Shown piece by piece: positions 1 through 9,699 of a stretch of DNA of 64,000 bases. A program made the position numbers and the translations under genes. The first letter of the stretch is position 1. Each line of letters begins with the position of its first letter. The notes under the pieces are model-generated. The model was given only the letters and a program-made list of their open reading frames with translations, made no database searches and was not told where the DNA came from. This DNA is from Marinicella rhabdoformis (GTDB lineage: Bacteria; Pseudomonadota; Gammaproteobacteria; Xanthomonadales; Marinicellaceae), in assembly GCF_009671245.1 (NCBI RefSeq), contig NZ_VTFS01000005.1, positions 62,001-126,000 of the forward strand. The letters are read 5' to 3'.

Positions 1-1152
1 ATTTGAATCCAAGATACCATTCAAAGCATCATCAGACAAAAATTTCACAATAGGAGACTGTAAGCCTTCACGACCCGAGGCTTTGTCATTGACTTTAATC
101 CAAGCCAATCCACGTGCGCCAAAACGGCGTGCATACGGTTCATAATCATCAATTTGCTTTCGCGTCATTGAAGCACCATTCGGTACTTTCAATACAGCCA
201 CACGGCCTTGAGGATCTTTTGCTGGTGCTGCGAACACTTTAAACTCAGAGTCTTTCACATGTTCTGCAATGTCCACCAATTCTAATGGATTGCGCAAATC
301 AGGCTTATCAGAACCGTATCGACGCATCGCTTCAGCGAATGTCATTCGAGGGAAGGCCGGGAAATCAACATCCATGACTTCTTTGAATGTCTTTCTAACC
401 AAATCTTCTGCCATCGTCAAAACATCTTCTTGTTCAACAAAAGCCATTTCTATATCTAACTGAGTAAATTCAGGTTGTCTGTCAGCACGCAAATCTTCAT
501 CACGGAAACAGCGGGCAATCTGATAATAGCGGTCCATGCCAGACATCATCAACAATTGTTTAAATAATTGAGGTGATTGTGGCATGGCATAAAAACCACC
601 GTGTTGCATTCTCGATGGCACCAAGAAATCCCTCGCGCCTTCTGGTGTCGCTTTGGTCAATATCGGTGTTTCTATATCCAGAAAATCTTGTTGAGACAAA
701 TTATGACGCAAAGCATGTGTCAGTTTAGAACGCAAACGCATGTTGTGTTGCATTTGGTCACGACGCAAATCCAAATAACGGTATTGTAACCTTATGTTTT
801 CACCTGCCGATTCATCTAACATGAATGGTAAGGGCTTTGAAGGGTTGAGAATTTCATATTGATCAACCACCAACTCCACTTTGCCGGTATTCAAATTGTC
901 ATTGGTTTGACCTGCTGGGCGATTGCGAACAGTACCCGTTACGCGCAAACAATACTCATAACGAGCAGAATCTGCAATTTTAAACGCCGCCTCATTGTCA
1001 GGCTCCACCACCACTTGTAACAAGCCTTTGTGGTCTCTCAAATCGATAAATATCACACCGCCGTGGTCTCGGCGATTGGCGACCCAACCACAAACTTCCA
1101 CTTGTTGATCTAGGTATTGTTCCGTTACTTGGCCGCAAAATTCGCTACGCAT
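1..1152 (-). CDS. aspS: Aspartyl-tRNA synthetase, partial (C-terminus beyond window)
   Basis: Cytoplasmic class II aminoacyl-tRNA synthetase that charges tRNA-Asp. Reading the minus strand from the ATG at 1152 gives 384 in-frame codons running off the window edge, of about 590 expected. The N-terminus ([20 protein letters not shown]) is an OB-fold anticodon-binding domain, with [19 protein letters not shown] typical of bacterial AspRS. Next come the class II motif 1 region (YRYLDLRR), motif 2 ([21 protein letters not shown]) and the start of the bacterial GAD insertion, ending at a segment like AKFL...ILD. The frame is open throughout. It is divergent from the kinase gene at 1357. Identification is secure; only the C-terminal catalytic part is missing. 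Confidence 0.96.
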   Translation of the reverse strand, partial: MRSEFCGQVTEQYLDQQVEVCGWVANRRDHGGVIFIDLRDHKGLLQVVVEPDNEAAFKIADSARYEYCLRVTGTVRNRPAGQTNDNLNTGKVELVVDQYEILNPSKPLPFMLDESAGENIRLQYRYLDLRRDQMQHNMRLRSKLTHALRHNLSQQDFLDIETPILTKATPEGARDFLVPSRMQHGGFYAMPQSPQLFKQLLMMSGMDRYYQIARCFRDEDLRADRQPEFTQLDIEMAFVEQEDVLTMAEDLVRKTFKEVMDVDFPAFPRMTFAEAMRRYGSDKPDLRNPLELVDIAEHVKDSEFKVFAAPAKDPQGRVAVLKVPNGASMTRKQIDDYEPYARRFGARGLAWIKVNDKASGREGLQSPIVKFLSDDALNGILDSN

Positions 1153-1356
1153 TGTATTATCTCAGTTCGCTGTGTTAAAAAAAGCCCTCAATTTTACCTG
1201 AATCAACACAATTGAAAACAGCTAATCCATACCAAAAGCGCATTTATAGCCAAATAAATGGAGATGTACGTCACATTTCACTGTTTTAGTGGTTAAGCAG
1301 GGGTTCAATCCTATAAAATAAAATATCAGGCAGTATCAATTTATTTGGGGAAAACC

Positions 1357-3297
1357 ATGAGCAAGAAATTTGGACATTATGAAGTCGTATCAGAATTAGG
1401 TCGCGGTGGCATGGGCGTGGTCTACAAAGCGTGGGAGCCTTCTTTAAACCGCCATGTGGCGATTAAAGCATTGGGTGAGCATTTACTCAGTGACGAAGCA
1501 CTGATCGAACGATTTACTCGCGAAGCCAAAAGCATGGCCGCCATCAACCACCCCAATGTGATTCAAGTCTATTTTATTGGTAAAGAAGAAGGTCAACCTT
1601 ATTTCGCCATGGAATTCATTAACGGCATGTCCTTGGATGAACTGCTCAAAGGACAAAAAGCTTTGAATATTTTGCATGCCAAAGAAATATTGCGACAATC
1701 TTGTGCAGGTTTGTCAGTGGCTCACGCTGCTGACTTGGTTCACAGAGACATCAAACCAGCCAATTTGATGATTTGTGAAGACGGAACAGTTAAGGTGGTT
1801 GATTTCGGTATTGCACAAACCCGTGAATATGGTGACAAACTCACCAACACCGGAGAGTTTGTTGGTACACCAGGCTATTTATCTCCTGAAGTGTGCACAG
1901 GTCTTGACGTGGATTCACGTTCTGACATTTTTGCCTTAGGTATTGTTTTTTATGAAATGTTGGCCGGAAAAGTGCCTTTTGAAAATGATTCACCTTTGGG
2001 CTTGATGTTAGAAGTGGTACAGGCAGATATTCCAGACATTCGCGCCATCAATAAGAAAGTAGACAAAAAAACCAGCTACATTTTAGAAAAAATGATTGCC
2101 AAGAATCCAGATGAACGCTTTCAACACTGTTCTGACGTGATGGCACAATTAGGGCCTGGCTCAATAGACTTGACCATTGATGACATTAAAAAACAATCGA
2201 TGACAGTCAAAGAAGACGTCACAAAAAGGCCTGTGTCTGAGCAAGCCACATTACCCAATGCTGCCACCCTTGATCGAAACAACATCACTACCACCAAAGT
2301 AAAACGAGGCAGTAACAAAGCGGTATGGGGTTTGGTATTGGGTGCCGTGGTGATTGGCGCTGGTGCAGTGGGTGTGTATGAGGGTTATATCCCGTCACCA
2401 TTTGCTGAAGAAGACAACCAAGCCATGACCTTGTTTGGTAAAGACAAACCCAACATTGGCCTGTCTGATGTGGCATTGAAAGAGTCAGCAGCAACTGACC
2501 AAAATACTGTCAATGCCAGTAATTCAAACCCAGCGGCAAACGACTACAACAGCGCTGATCAAACTGGATCTGCTACTTCTGCCATCGCAAACGACAACGC
2601 ACAGCCAGATACAACCACAGTTGAACCTGCTGACACAGCAACAGCCCAATACAACCAAACTTCTGATGACAACGCTGCAACAACACCCCCTCTGTCAACA
2701 GATGTGGCACAAGAGCAAAGCAGTCCAACAACAATCGATCCAACGCCTATAGACCAATCTGCACTGACCATCAACGAAACCACTATCGCTTCTGTGAATG
2801 TGCCTCAACACCAAACTCAACCCAAAGTCATTGCCAAGCCAATAGTTAAAAAGAACAAAGGCACTGCCGTATTGGTATTTGGTGACCCTGCGATTGCCAA
2901 CCCTGTAGAAAAGATTATCGAAGCCGAATTAAAACGTGCTGGCATCAAAGTATTGAATGAACAGTTTGTTCCCGGAATGTCTAAAATCATGTCTACTGGC
3001 GTTGATTTAGCCGCCATTCGCAGCAAGTTAGATGATTTTGGCGGAAATGCCATGATCATTGCCAATGTAAATTTTGTCGGTGAACAACAGTTAGAATACT
3101 ACGGTCGTGCATCAACCTTGGTCAATGCACAGCTGGATGTTGACAGCTACCATTTGGCAGACGGCGACTCCATTGGCATGGGTTATGGCAGTCAAATCAG
3201 CTACACTTCACTGAATGCAACAGACAATGCTGAAGAGGCTGTGATGGCGTTTGTTAACAACCTGGCCCAAGACATCAAAGACGCAGGCATCAAATAA
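1357..3297 (+). CDS. Membrane-anchored Ser/Thr protein kinase with extracytoplasmic CsgG/FlgT-like domain
   Basis: Hanks-type protein kinase of 646 aa. The kinase domain (about residues 6-265) has the glycine loop GRGGMG (15-20), Lys37 in VAIKAL, HRDIKPAN (HRD 129-131), DFG (149-151) and GTPGYLSPE, so it should be active. One membrane helix lies at about 322-341, then a long T/S/N/Q/D-rich linker, then a C-terminal domain (about 497-646; KGTAVLVFGDPA onward) that resembles the alpha/beta fold of CsgG, LpoB and FlgT by pattern only. That domain should be periplasmic and could sense something. The ATG at 1357 is preferred over a TTG at 1345 because GGGGA lies just upstream of it. The gene leads into the 3308 gene after 10 bases. 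Confidence 0.9.
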   Translation: MSKKFGHYEVVSELGRGGMGVVYKAWEPSLNRHVAIKALGEHLLSDEALIERFTREAKSMAAINHPNVIQVYFIGKEEGQPYFAMEFINGMSLDELLKGQKALNILHAKEILRQSCAGLSVAHAADLVHRDIKPANLMICEDGTVKVVDFGIAQTREYGDKLTNTGEFVGTPGYLSPEVCTGLDVDSRSDIFALGIVFYEMLAGKVPFENDSPLGLMLEVVQADIPDIRAINKKVDKKTSYILEKMIAKNPDERFQHCSDVMAQLGPGSIDLTIDDIKKQSMTVKEDVTKRPVSEQATLPNAATLDRNNITTTKVKRGSNKAVWGLVLGAVVIGAGAVGVYEGYIPSPFAEEDNQAMTLFGKDKPNIGLSDVALKESAATDQNTVNASNSNPAANDYNSADQTGSATSAIANDNAQPDTTTVEPADTATAQYNQTSDDNAATTPPLSTDVAQEQSSPTTIDPTPIDQSALTINETTIASVNVPQHQTQPKVIAKPIVKKNKGTAVLVFGDPAIANPVEKIIEAELKRAGIKVLNEQFVPGMSKIMSTGVDLAAIRSKLDDFGGNAMIIANVNFVGEQQLEYYGRASTLVNAQLDVDSYHLADGDSIGMGYGSQISYTSLNATDNAEEAVMAFVNNLAQDIKDAGIK

Positions 3298-3307
3298 CCA
3301 GTAACAG

Positions 3308-4396
3308 ATGAAAAGGATTTTACTGCTGTCTGGCTATGACGCCAAATCACACCGATATTGGCGTCAACACTTGGTTCATCAGATACCTGAGTATCATTGG
3401 ACTGTATTGGCACTGAAAGACCGGCACTTTTCTTGGCGAATGGGTGGCAACGCACTCAACTTCGCAACCGATCATGAGCACGCACTAAACCAAAGCTATG
3501 ACCTGATTTTTGCCACTTCAATGACGGATTTATGTGGTATTTTTGGCTTATTCCCCAAATTGGCACAGATCCCCAGCTTGCTCTACTTTCATGAAAATCA
3601 AATGGCTTACCCAGCAAGTAAAGCCCAGCCTGACGTCATTCACTACCAACTCAACAGCATCAAGTCAGCCATAGCTGCCAAACAACTGATATTCAACACA
3701 CCTTACAATCAAGAAACATTCCTTACAGGTGTAAATAAATTTGAACAGATGGTGCCAGACGGCTTTCCACGACAGCTTTCACAACAGCTCGGACAGAAAA
3801 GTCATGTGATTCCAGTACCCTTAACTGAAGACTGCTTTGGTCAAAACAACAAAGCCAGCAAAGATAAACACACACCGCTGACAGTCACTTGGAACCACCG
3901 ATGGGAATATGATAAAGGCCCAGACACCTTGCTTAAGGTCTTGGAATTGTGTCAACAAGAATCCTTAAATATCAAATTCAATATCATCGGCCAACAGTTT
4001 CGACAAACACCAGACGCTTTTAAAAAAATCCAAACAAGTCACAGCGGTCAAATTTCACATTGGGGGTATGTTGATAAAAGGTCTGATTACTTGAGGATAT
4101 TAAGACAATCAAATGTTGTTTTATCAACGGCACACCACGAATTTCAAGGATTAGCAGTCATGGAAGCCATAGCTCAGGGCTGTGTGCCATTGTTGCCAGC
4201 CAGATTAGCTTACCCAAATTACTGCCCAAAAGCATACCTATATGACAGTCAAATGCATTCCCCAGTAATTGAAGCTCAATCCATCACCAAACGACTGAAA
4301 AAATGGCAACACAAGCTACCTGAATCACCTGATGTATCCGCTTATGACTGGACCCACTTGAAACCCCTTTACCAAGACATAATCATCAACAACTGA
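3308..4396 (+). CDS. tRNA-queuosine alpha-mannosyltransferase-like glycosyltransferase (DUF3524/QTMAN family)
   Basis: GT-B fold glycosyltransferase of 362 aa. The N-terminus (MKRILLLSGYDAKSHRYW, then HFSWRMGGNALNFA) is the hallmark of the DUF3524 family, whose animal member QTMAN (GTDC1) transfers mannose to queuosine in tRNA-Asp. The C-terminal half has the donor-binding pattern of group 1 transferases (WNHRWEYDKGPD, then HHEFQGLAVMEAIAQGCVPLLP). The protein is soluble, with no signal peptide. It starts 10 bases after the kinase gene and ends 16 bases before the next glycosyltransferase. Family assignment is confident. That the bacterial protein modifies tRNA, rather than another acceptor, is inference. 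Confidence 0.85.
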   Translation: MKRILLLSGYDAKSHRYWRQHLVHQIPEYHWTVLALKDRHFSWRMGGNALNFATDHEHALNQSYDLIFATSMTDLCGIFGLFPKLAQIPSLLYFHENQMAYPASKAQPDVIHYQLNSIKSAIAAKQLIFNTPYNQETFLTGVNKFEQMVPDGFPRQLSQQLGQKSHVIPVPLTEDCFGQNNKASKDKHTPLTVTWNHRWEYDKGPDTLLKVLELCQQESLNIKFNIIGQQFRQTPDAFKKIQTSHSGQISHWGYVDKRSDYLRILRQSNVVLSTAHHEFQGLAVMEAIAQGCVPLLPARLAYPNYCPKAYLYDSQMHSPVIEAQSITKRLKKWQHKLPESPDVSAYDWTHLKPLYQDIIINN

Positions 4397-4412
4397 ATCT
4401 GCATTTGCTACA

Positions 4413-5378
4413 ATGGCACTTTTGCACAACGCCCTGCTGATGAACACTTTAGATATAATTGTCCCAGTATTCAATGAACAAGAAGTCCTGCCCATGTTTC
4501 AAAAACGAATCACTGGCATCATGGACACATCTAATGTGAACTGGCGAGTGATATTTGTTGATGATGGTTCAAGCGATGACAGCTTGACTTTGATGCAACA
4601 AATTAACCGCGAAGACAGCCGGTTTGGCTACCTGACCTTAAGCCGAAACTTTGGCAAAGAATATGCACTCACGGCTGGATTAGATCACGCGACAGCCGAT
4701 GCCGTGGTGGTGATAGATGTTGATTTACAAGACCCGCCCGAACTCATTCCAGAAATGATAGATGCCTGTCGCGAAGGCTACGATGTGGTTTATGCCACGC
4801 GGAAACAACGGCACGGCGAATCTTGGGCCAAAAAAGCCACTGCCAACTGGTTTTACAAAACCATCAATGCGGTCAGCAAAATCAACATCCCCAAAGACAC
4901 CGGCGATTACCGCTTAATGAACAAAAAAGCCTACACAGCAGTCAATACTCTGCGCGAACGCAACCGCTTTATGAAAGGGCTTTTTGCATGGGTAGGCTAT
5001 AAACAAAAACAAATTTTATTCGAACGCGAACCAAGAGCGGCTGGCACAACCAAATGGAACTACACTAAACTGTGGCGGTTTGCCTTAGACGGCATCACTT
5101 CATTTTCTTACCTGCCTTTGCGCTTTGCCACTTGGATAGGCATGGCTGTGGCCAGTTTTGCCTTTATTTATGGTGCAGTAATTATTGGCAAAACATTGAT
5201 CTTTGGAAATGACGTGCCCGGCTACCCGTCATTGATGACTGTGGTCTTGTTCCTCGGCGGCATTCAATTAACCGCCCTAGGCATCATCGGCGAATACTTG
5301 GGCCGGATGTTCAACGAAAGTAAACAACGCCCCTTGTATTTGGTTGCTGAATTTAAGCCACCAAAAGAACACCAATAA
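4413..5378 (+). CDS. GT2 glycosyltransferase, DPM/ArnC/GtrB type (polyprenyl-phosphate sugar synthase)
   Basis: Family 2 glycosyltransferase of 321 aa that would load a sugar onto undecaprenyl phosphate at the inner membrane. It shows IIVPVFNEQEVL, the nucleotide-binding FVDDGSSDDS, a metal-binding DVDLQDPPE, and LSRNFGKEYALTAGLDHA, all typical of the GtrB/ArnC/DPM1 clade. Two C-terminal membrane helices (about 235-260 and 275-300) are followed by the usual GEYLGRMFNESKQRPLYLV tail. An internal ATG at 4440 (MNTLDIIVPVFNEQ) matches the family start better; neither site has a clear Shine-Dalgarno sequence. It probably supplies lipid-linked sugar to the envelope locus downstream. The sugar is unknown. 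Confidence 0.92.
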   Translation: MALLHNALLMNTLDIIVPVFNEQEVLPMFQKRITGIMDTSNVNWRVIFVDDGSSDDSLTLMQQINREDSRFGYLTLSRNFGKEYALTAGLDHATADAVVVIDVDLQDPPELIPEMIDACREGYDVVYATRKQRHGESWAKKATANWFYKTINAVSKINIPKDTGDYRLMNKKAYTAVNTLRERNRFMKGLFAWVGYKQKQILFEREPRAAGTTKWNYTKLWRFALDGITSFSYLPLRFATWIGMAVASFAFIYGAVIIGKTLIFGNDVPGYPSLMTVVLFLGGIQLTALGIIGEYLGRMFNESKQRPLYLVAEFKPPKEHQ

Positions 5379-5468
5379 ATTAAAGTCTATAAACAAAAAC
5401 AGTGAACAGCTAAAAAGTGTTAGTATTTGTGTCACAAAATCAGCCTTTAATTAATCGAATAGAATGCC

Positions 5469-6227
5469 ATGAAGAAAGCAACTTGGACGCTCATTACCTT
5501 GATACTGATAACCACCGCCGCCTGCAAAAAAAACCACCCTCCTATAAATCGTGTGGCACATGCTGGGGGTGGTTTAGAAAACAAGCGATACACCAACACA
5601 CTGGAAGCCTTAGATGAAAACTATAAAAGGGGTTTTCGATTATTTGAACTTGATCTATCATGGACCTCAGACAATCATTTGGTTTGTTTACATGACTGGA
5701 AATCTACTGCAAAAAGGTTGCTTAAACTTGAATCCGGTAAACCATTAACATTAACCTCATTTCATCAACGAGCAAAAGAAGTTTATCAATGGACACCTTG
5801 CGACCTCTCTTCATTAAATAATTGGCTAACAAAACACCCAGAGGCCTATATAGTCACTGACATTAAGGGGCGAATTGAGAAAGGACACCAACTCATTGCT
5901 GACACATTGCCTAAAAAATTAAATCAAATTATCCCACAATTCACCCAAAAAGATCATTACAACAAAATTAAAGACCAAGGATTTTCCAAAATGATTTGGA
6001 CCTTGTTCAGCTATAATGGAACCCCCAAAACATTAGCAGACGACAGAAGACACATGAAACTGTTTGCCATAACAATGCCAAAATCTAAAGCAGATGCAGG
6101 TTGGGCATTAACAACAGGGGACACACCCACTTATGTTCACACAATCAATGACCCAAAGGTTGCAAAACATTACACCCAGAATCTAGGAATCAGTTCGGTT
6201 TACACAGACTTTTTACCCAGCAAGTAA
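5469..6227 (+). CDS. Glycerophosphodiester phosphodiesterase-like lipoprotein
   Basis: Lipoprotein of 252 aa. A short signal peptide ends in a lipobox (ITTAAC, lipidated Cys19). The mature part starts like a GDPD TIM barrel: HAGGG (His31), Asn43 in YTNTLEAL, the metal pair in FELDLSW (Glu60, Asp62) and His75 in LVCLHDW. These are the residues that bind Ca2+ and the phosphodiester in GDPD and related PLC-like enzymes. VTDIKGR later fits a barrel strand. It ends 4 bases before an LtaS-like phosphotransferase gene, so a role in trimming or recycling glycerophosphate groups is a reasonable inference. It is more divergent than housekeeping GlpQ. Confidence 0.82.
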   Translation: MKKATWTLITLILITTAACKKNHPPINRVAHAGGGLENKRYTNTLEALDENYKRGFRLFELDLSWTSDNHLVCLHDWKSTAKRLLKLESGKPLTLTSFHQRAKEVYQWTPCDLSSLNNWLTKHPEAYIVTDIKGRIEKGHQLIADTLPKKLNQIIPQFTQKDHYNKIKDQGFSKMIWTLFSYNGTPKTLADDRRHMKLFAITMPKSKADAGWALTTGDTPTYVHTINDPKVAKHYTQNLGISSVYTDFLPSK

Positions 6228-6231
6228 TGAT

Positions 6232-8247
6232 ATGAACAAACGAATAAAAATCATAGGGGCTTTAAGCTTGCCACTTTTGACCATTGAAATTTTCGGCAAA
6301 ATGGATTGGTCATCCATGACTTTTGCTTTAGTGCTTTGTGTGGGACTAAGTTTAGCCTTGACTGCAATAAACAATAAAAATATTTTAAACATAGCCTTAA
6401 AATTATTTTTAATGCTCATTTATTTGTTCACTTTGTTTCTGGCCTTCATTGAAGCGGTTACATTTGATTTTACCGGACAAGGGTTCACCAATGAGTTTTA
6501 TTACCACATCAGTTTCGATGCCTTTCGGGTCGGGTTTGACAAATATGGTTGGGGTTTGCTGTTATTGGCTCTCTTAATGGCTGCAGTAACCATAGGCATG
6601 ATCAGGCTAACACAAATGAAAGCCAGTTCAAAACCACTGACTGTTTTGGCAATTCTGATAACATTGAGCGCATGCAGTCAGTCAGTAACAGGTCGGTTTT
6701 TATTAGGCTGGTATAACTACCATCAAGATGACACCTTCGTGGTCAATTCAGAACAGATAGCTTATTGGAAAAAACACGGGTTTATCAATCAATCTGATGT
6801 ACCTTTGAAGCAGCTTATTCAAACAAATAAAGGCAAAAAAAATCTCATTTTGATTTATCTTGAGTCATTTAATCAATTTTTTATAGATACACCTCCGTAC
6901 CAGTCATTAACGCCAGGGCTGAATGAACTCAGCAAAAAATATTCGCCCATTCCCCACGTAAGCTCTGCATACGTCACTATTGAAGGTATTGTATCCAGCC
7001 AATGCGGCACATTGCTTAGTATGAAAAAAGGTAATGACAGCATGATGAAAGCTGAACACTTTTTGGCGAACTTGCCGTGTTTGGGCGATGTTTTGAAAGA
7101 AGCTGGCTACCAACAACACTATTTGGGTGGCGCCAAAATGGAATTTGCTGGCAAAGGTGAATTTCTCAGCGCCCACGGATACAGCCACTTGAAAGGATTA
7201 GATTACTGGAAAACACAACCCATTGAACTTAACAACAATGTCTGGGGGCTGGGTGATGACGCACTATTTAATCAAGCATTTAATGTCATCAGCGAGTCCA
7301 ACAAAGGGCCGCAACCCTATAATGTCTCCCTGCTTACTTTAGGCACACACCTCCCAGGTTTTACTTATCCTGAATGCCAGCACTTAGACCTCAATGCAAA
7401 ACCATTTCTGGCTTCGATTCAGTGCACAGATTATTTGCTAACCAAATTTATAAACCGCCTAGAAGAGTCGGAGTTATTAGACAATACTTTATTAATGATT
7501 GTTGCTGACCATGGCGTCTTCCCAAACCCCAAAATGAATTCTCTGTTTGGTAACTCGGCCTATGACAGAAGATTGGTGGGGTTAACTAATCACAAACACG
7601 TGCCTCAAAACCAAGAAATGGCCAGTTATGACTTGGCTCCTACAGTATTAGACTGGCTTGGCTTTGAAAATGATAAACTCTTTTTATTTGGACAATCAAT
7701 TGACGACCCACTACACAGCAATCATAAACATTTAACTAGAATCCATGATTGGCACAAAGGCAAATTGACTACCAACCTCAAAGTAGACTGCATGCAAAAT
7801 CCAGAACTGCTTAGTCAATGCGATAAAAAAGCATTACTGTCATGGCTCAACCAAAAACACACTAAAATGTCCAAGACCTCCACAGTCATGTCCTTGTCAT
7901 GCCAACCCAAGGTTAAAATCAATTTGAATCAAAAAAATAAAGAACTCAATGTGAACAATCAGAATTTATACGACCATTTTCACTACAATGGTTTTTATAT
8001 GACCAAAAGACAGTATGAAAGCGGCTGGTTTTTATTAAGGCTAAGCAACACAAAAGACGTAAGAGCACTAACTTATTGGAAGGACAATAAAGTAACAAGA
8101 GAACAGTTTCAATCATTTTTTGATGAGGAACTGGAAGGAGACGGCTTACTGATACACGTATCTGCTGACAATGAAATTCACATTAACAGTAAAATCAATG
8201 ATAATTGGAAACAACAGCCCGCTTCGAACATTAACCTATGTGATTAA
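6232..8247 (+). CDS. LtaS/OpgB-like membrane phosphotransferase (sulfatase/alkaline phosphatase superfamily)
   Basis: Membrane enzyme of 671 aa with four or five N-terminal helices (up to about residue 160) and a large periplasmic sulfatase-fold domain. Metal and catalytic residues expected for lipoteichoic acid synthase and phosphoglycerol transferases are visible: Glu211 (IYLESFNQF), Thr249 in TIEGIVSSQCG (nucleophile position) and Asp426-His427 in VADHG. The C-terminal 150 residues after the catalytic domain look unrelated. The family transfers phosphoglycerol or phosphoethanolamine from phospholipids to glycans or lipids. Immediately next to a GDPD lipoprotein (4 bases) and a GMC oxidoreductase (0 bases). 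The group transferred cannot be told from sequence. Confidence 0.87.
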   Translation: MNKRIKIIGALSLPLLTIEIFGKMDWSSMTFALVLCVGLSLALTAINNKNILNIALKLFLMLIYLFTLFLAFIEAVTFDFTGQGFTNEFYYHISFDAFRVGFDKYGWGLLLLALLMAAVTIGMIRLTQMKASSKPLTVLAILITLSACSQSVTGRFLLGWYNYHQDDTFVVNSEQIAYWKKHGFINQSDVPLKQLIQTNKGKKNLILIYLESFNQFFIDTPPYQSLTPGLNELSKKYSPIPHVSSAYVTIEGIVSSQCGTLLSMKKGNDSMMKAEHFLANLPCLGDVLKEAGYQQHYLGGAKMEFAGKGEFLSAHGYSHLKGLDYWKTQPIELNNNVWGLGDDALFNQAFNVISESNKGPQPYNVSLLTLGTHLPGFTYPECQHLDLNAKPFLASIQCTDYLLTKFINRLEESELLDNTLLMIVADHGVFPNPKMNSLFGNSAYDRRLVGLTNHKHVPQNQEMASYDLAPTVLDWLGFENDKLFLFGQSIDDPLHSNHKHLTRIHDWHKGKLTTNLKVDCMQNPELLSQCDKKALLSWLNQKHTKMSKTSTVMSLSCQPKVKINLNQKNKELNVNNQNLYDHFHYNGFYMTKRQYESGWFLLRLSNTKDVRALTYWKDNKVTREQFQSFFDEELEGDGLLIHVSADNEIHINSKINDNWKQQPASNINLCD

Positions 8248-9699
8248 ATGATGTTATTAAACCTCAATGAAATTGGCCAACAACAAATAGAATCCGATGT
8301 TTGTATCATTGGCGCAGGTGCTGCCGGCATCACTATGGCCCTAAAACTTGAAGCGTTAGGTATTAAAACAACCTTGCTTGAAGGCGGCGGCTTGACCTAT
8401 CCCAAACCTGGAACACATGACCTTTATGATGCAGAAATTGGCAATAAATTTTATCCTGTTCAAGCATCGCGATTAAGGTACCTCGGTGGTTCAACTAACC
8501 ATTGGGGTGGCTGGTCCAGAAAGCTTGATCATTTTGATTTCATGGACAAGCCTTATTTCGATGGTGCTGGCTGGCCAATTGACAGAAACGAAGTTAATAA
8601 ATACTATTCAGAAGCTGCAAACATCTGTGAAATACCCAACCTTGATGCTGCACATAATGGTTACTATAAAAAACAATTAACTGACGGTGTAATCAATTGG
8701 AAAAATACCGACTTTACCAATAAATTTTTTGTCTTCAGCCCGCCAACACGTTTTGGCAGCAAGTACCTTGAAGATTTAAAATCTGCCAAGCATGTGAATA
8801 CCATTTTACACGCGAATGCCACAAACTTATTATTTTTAAACAACAGAGTTACAGGCGTAAAGGCCCAATCATTGAATGGCAATTCCCTGACTGTAAAAGC
8901 GAAATTAACAGTTTGTGCTATGGGTGGCCTCGAGAACCCACGTTTCTTGCTGAACCAGAAAAATGAAACATTTAAAAATGGCGTGGGTAATCATTCAGAC
9001 AATTTAGGCCGTTATTTTATGGACCACCCTGGGTTTCAACCCATAGATTTGCTGCTACCTACTGAACTGAAATATAAATTACATCAATTTGAATCTCAAA
9101 AAGTCATGCCTGTTTTGAGTATGTCTAAAGAAGCACTTCTCAATCACAAATTGAACAATTTCTGTGTATTATTGAATCGCACAAAAGACTCGGAATTCCT
9201 ACCTGGAGAATATGGCAAAAACCCATGGTTTCAAACCCCTGGGAAAATGGGCAATTACCGCAGTCAGTTTATCTTCGAACCGTCCCCCTGTAAGGAAAGT
9301 AGGGTTACGTTAACCAATGAGAAGGACCAATTAGGTATGCTTAAACTCAAGCTTGATTGGCAGTTTAATAAGCGCGACTTTGACTCTGTTGAGCGCATCA
9401 TTGGTTTGCTAACAACTGCTCTTGGTAGCAGACACCTAGGCAGGGTCAATTGGCATAAACAATTTAATTCAGAAACCATTGCCGCCATTGGTGGTGGCAT
9501 GCACCATGCCGGCACAACCATTATGGCCAATAACAGTGATGACGGTGTGGTTGATCAAAATTGTAAAGTACACCAGTGCGAAGGCCTATATGTTACAGGA
9601 AATTCTGTTTTTTCAAATGTTGGATTTTCTAACCCAACATTAACCATCGTGGCACTGTCACTGAGGCTTTGTGAACACATTCAAAAGGAATTACAATGA
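8248..9699 (+). CDS. GMC-family FAD-dependent oxidoreductase
   Basis: Flavoprotein of 483 aa that would oxidise an alcohol group. The FAD-binding motif VCIIGAGAAGITMALKLEALG (GxGxxG at 22-27) is followed by GGSTNHWGG (about 80-90), typical of the membrane-linked dehydrogenase branch (gluconate or sorbitol dehydrogenase type). Near the C-terminus are the catalytic histidine region GGMHHAGTTIM (His419-420) and the conserved Asn in GFSNPTLT (about 462). The ATG follows the preceding stop with no gap, and the end overlaps the next ATG by 4 bases (ATGA), so translation is probably coupled. No signal peptide is visible; export with a Tat-type partner is possible but unproven. Confidence 0.9.
   Translation: MMLLNLNEIGQQQIESDVCIIGAGAAGITMALKLEALGIKTTLLEGGGLTYPKPGTHDLYDAEIGNKFYPVQASRLRYLGGSTNHWGGWSRKLDHFDFMDKPYFDGAGWPIDRNEVNKYYSEAANICEIPNLDAAHNGYYKKQLTDGVINWKNTDFTNKFFVFSPPTRFGSKYLEDLKSAKHVNTILHANATNLLFLNNRVTGVKAQSLNGNSLTVKAKLTVCAMGGLENPRFLLNQKNETFKNGVGNHSDNLGRYFMDHPGFQPIDLLLPTELKYKLHQFESQKVMPVLSMSKEALLNHKLNNFCVLLNRTKDSEFLPGEYGKNPWFQTPGKMGNYRSQFIFEPSPCKESRVTLTNEKDQLGMLKLKLDWQFNKRDFDSVERIIGLLTTALGSRHLGRVNWHKQFNSETIAAIGGGMHHAGTTIMANNSDDGVVDQNCKVHQCEGLYVTGNSVFSNVGFSNPTLTIVALSLRLCEHIQKELQ

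Noticed and set aside
1291-1316. T-arm-like GGGGTTCAATCC suggesting a tRNA end
   Set aside because: The stem is only 3 bp and no acceptor, D or anticodon arm can be drawn around it.
2513-2783. Extra open frames in both directions within the kinase linker
   Set aside because: Caused by the repetitive ACA/CAA-rich linker of the kinase; no independent evidence.
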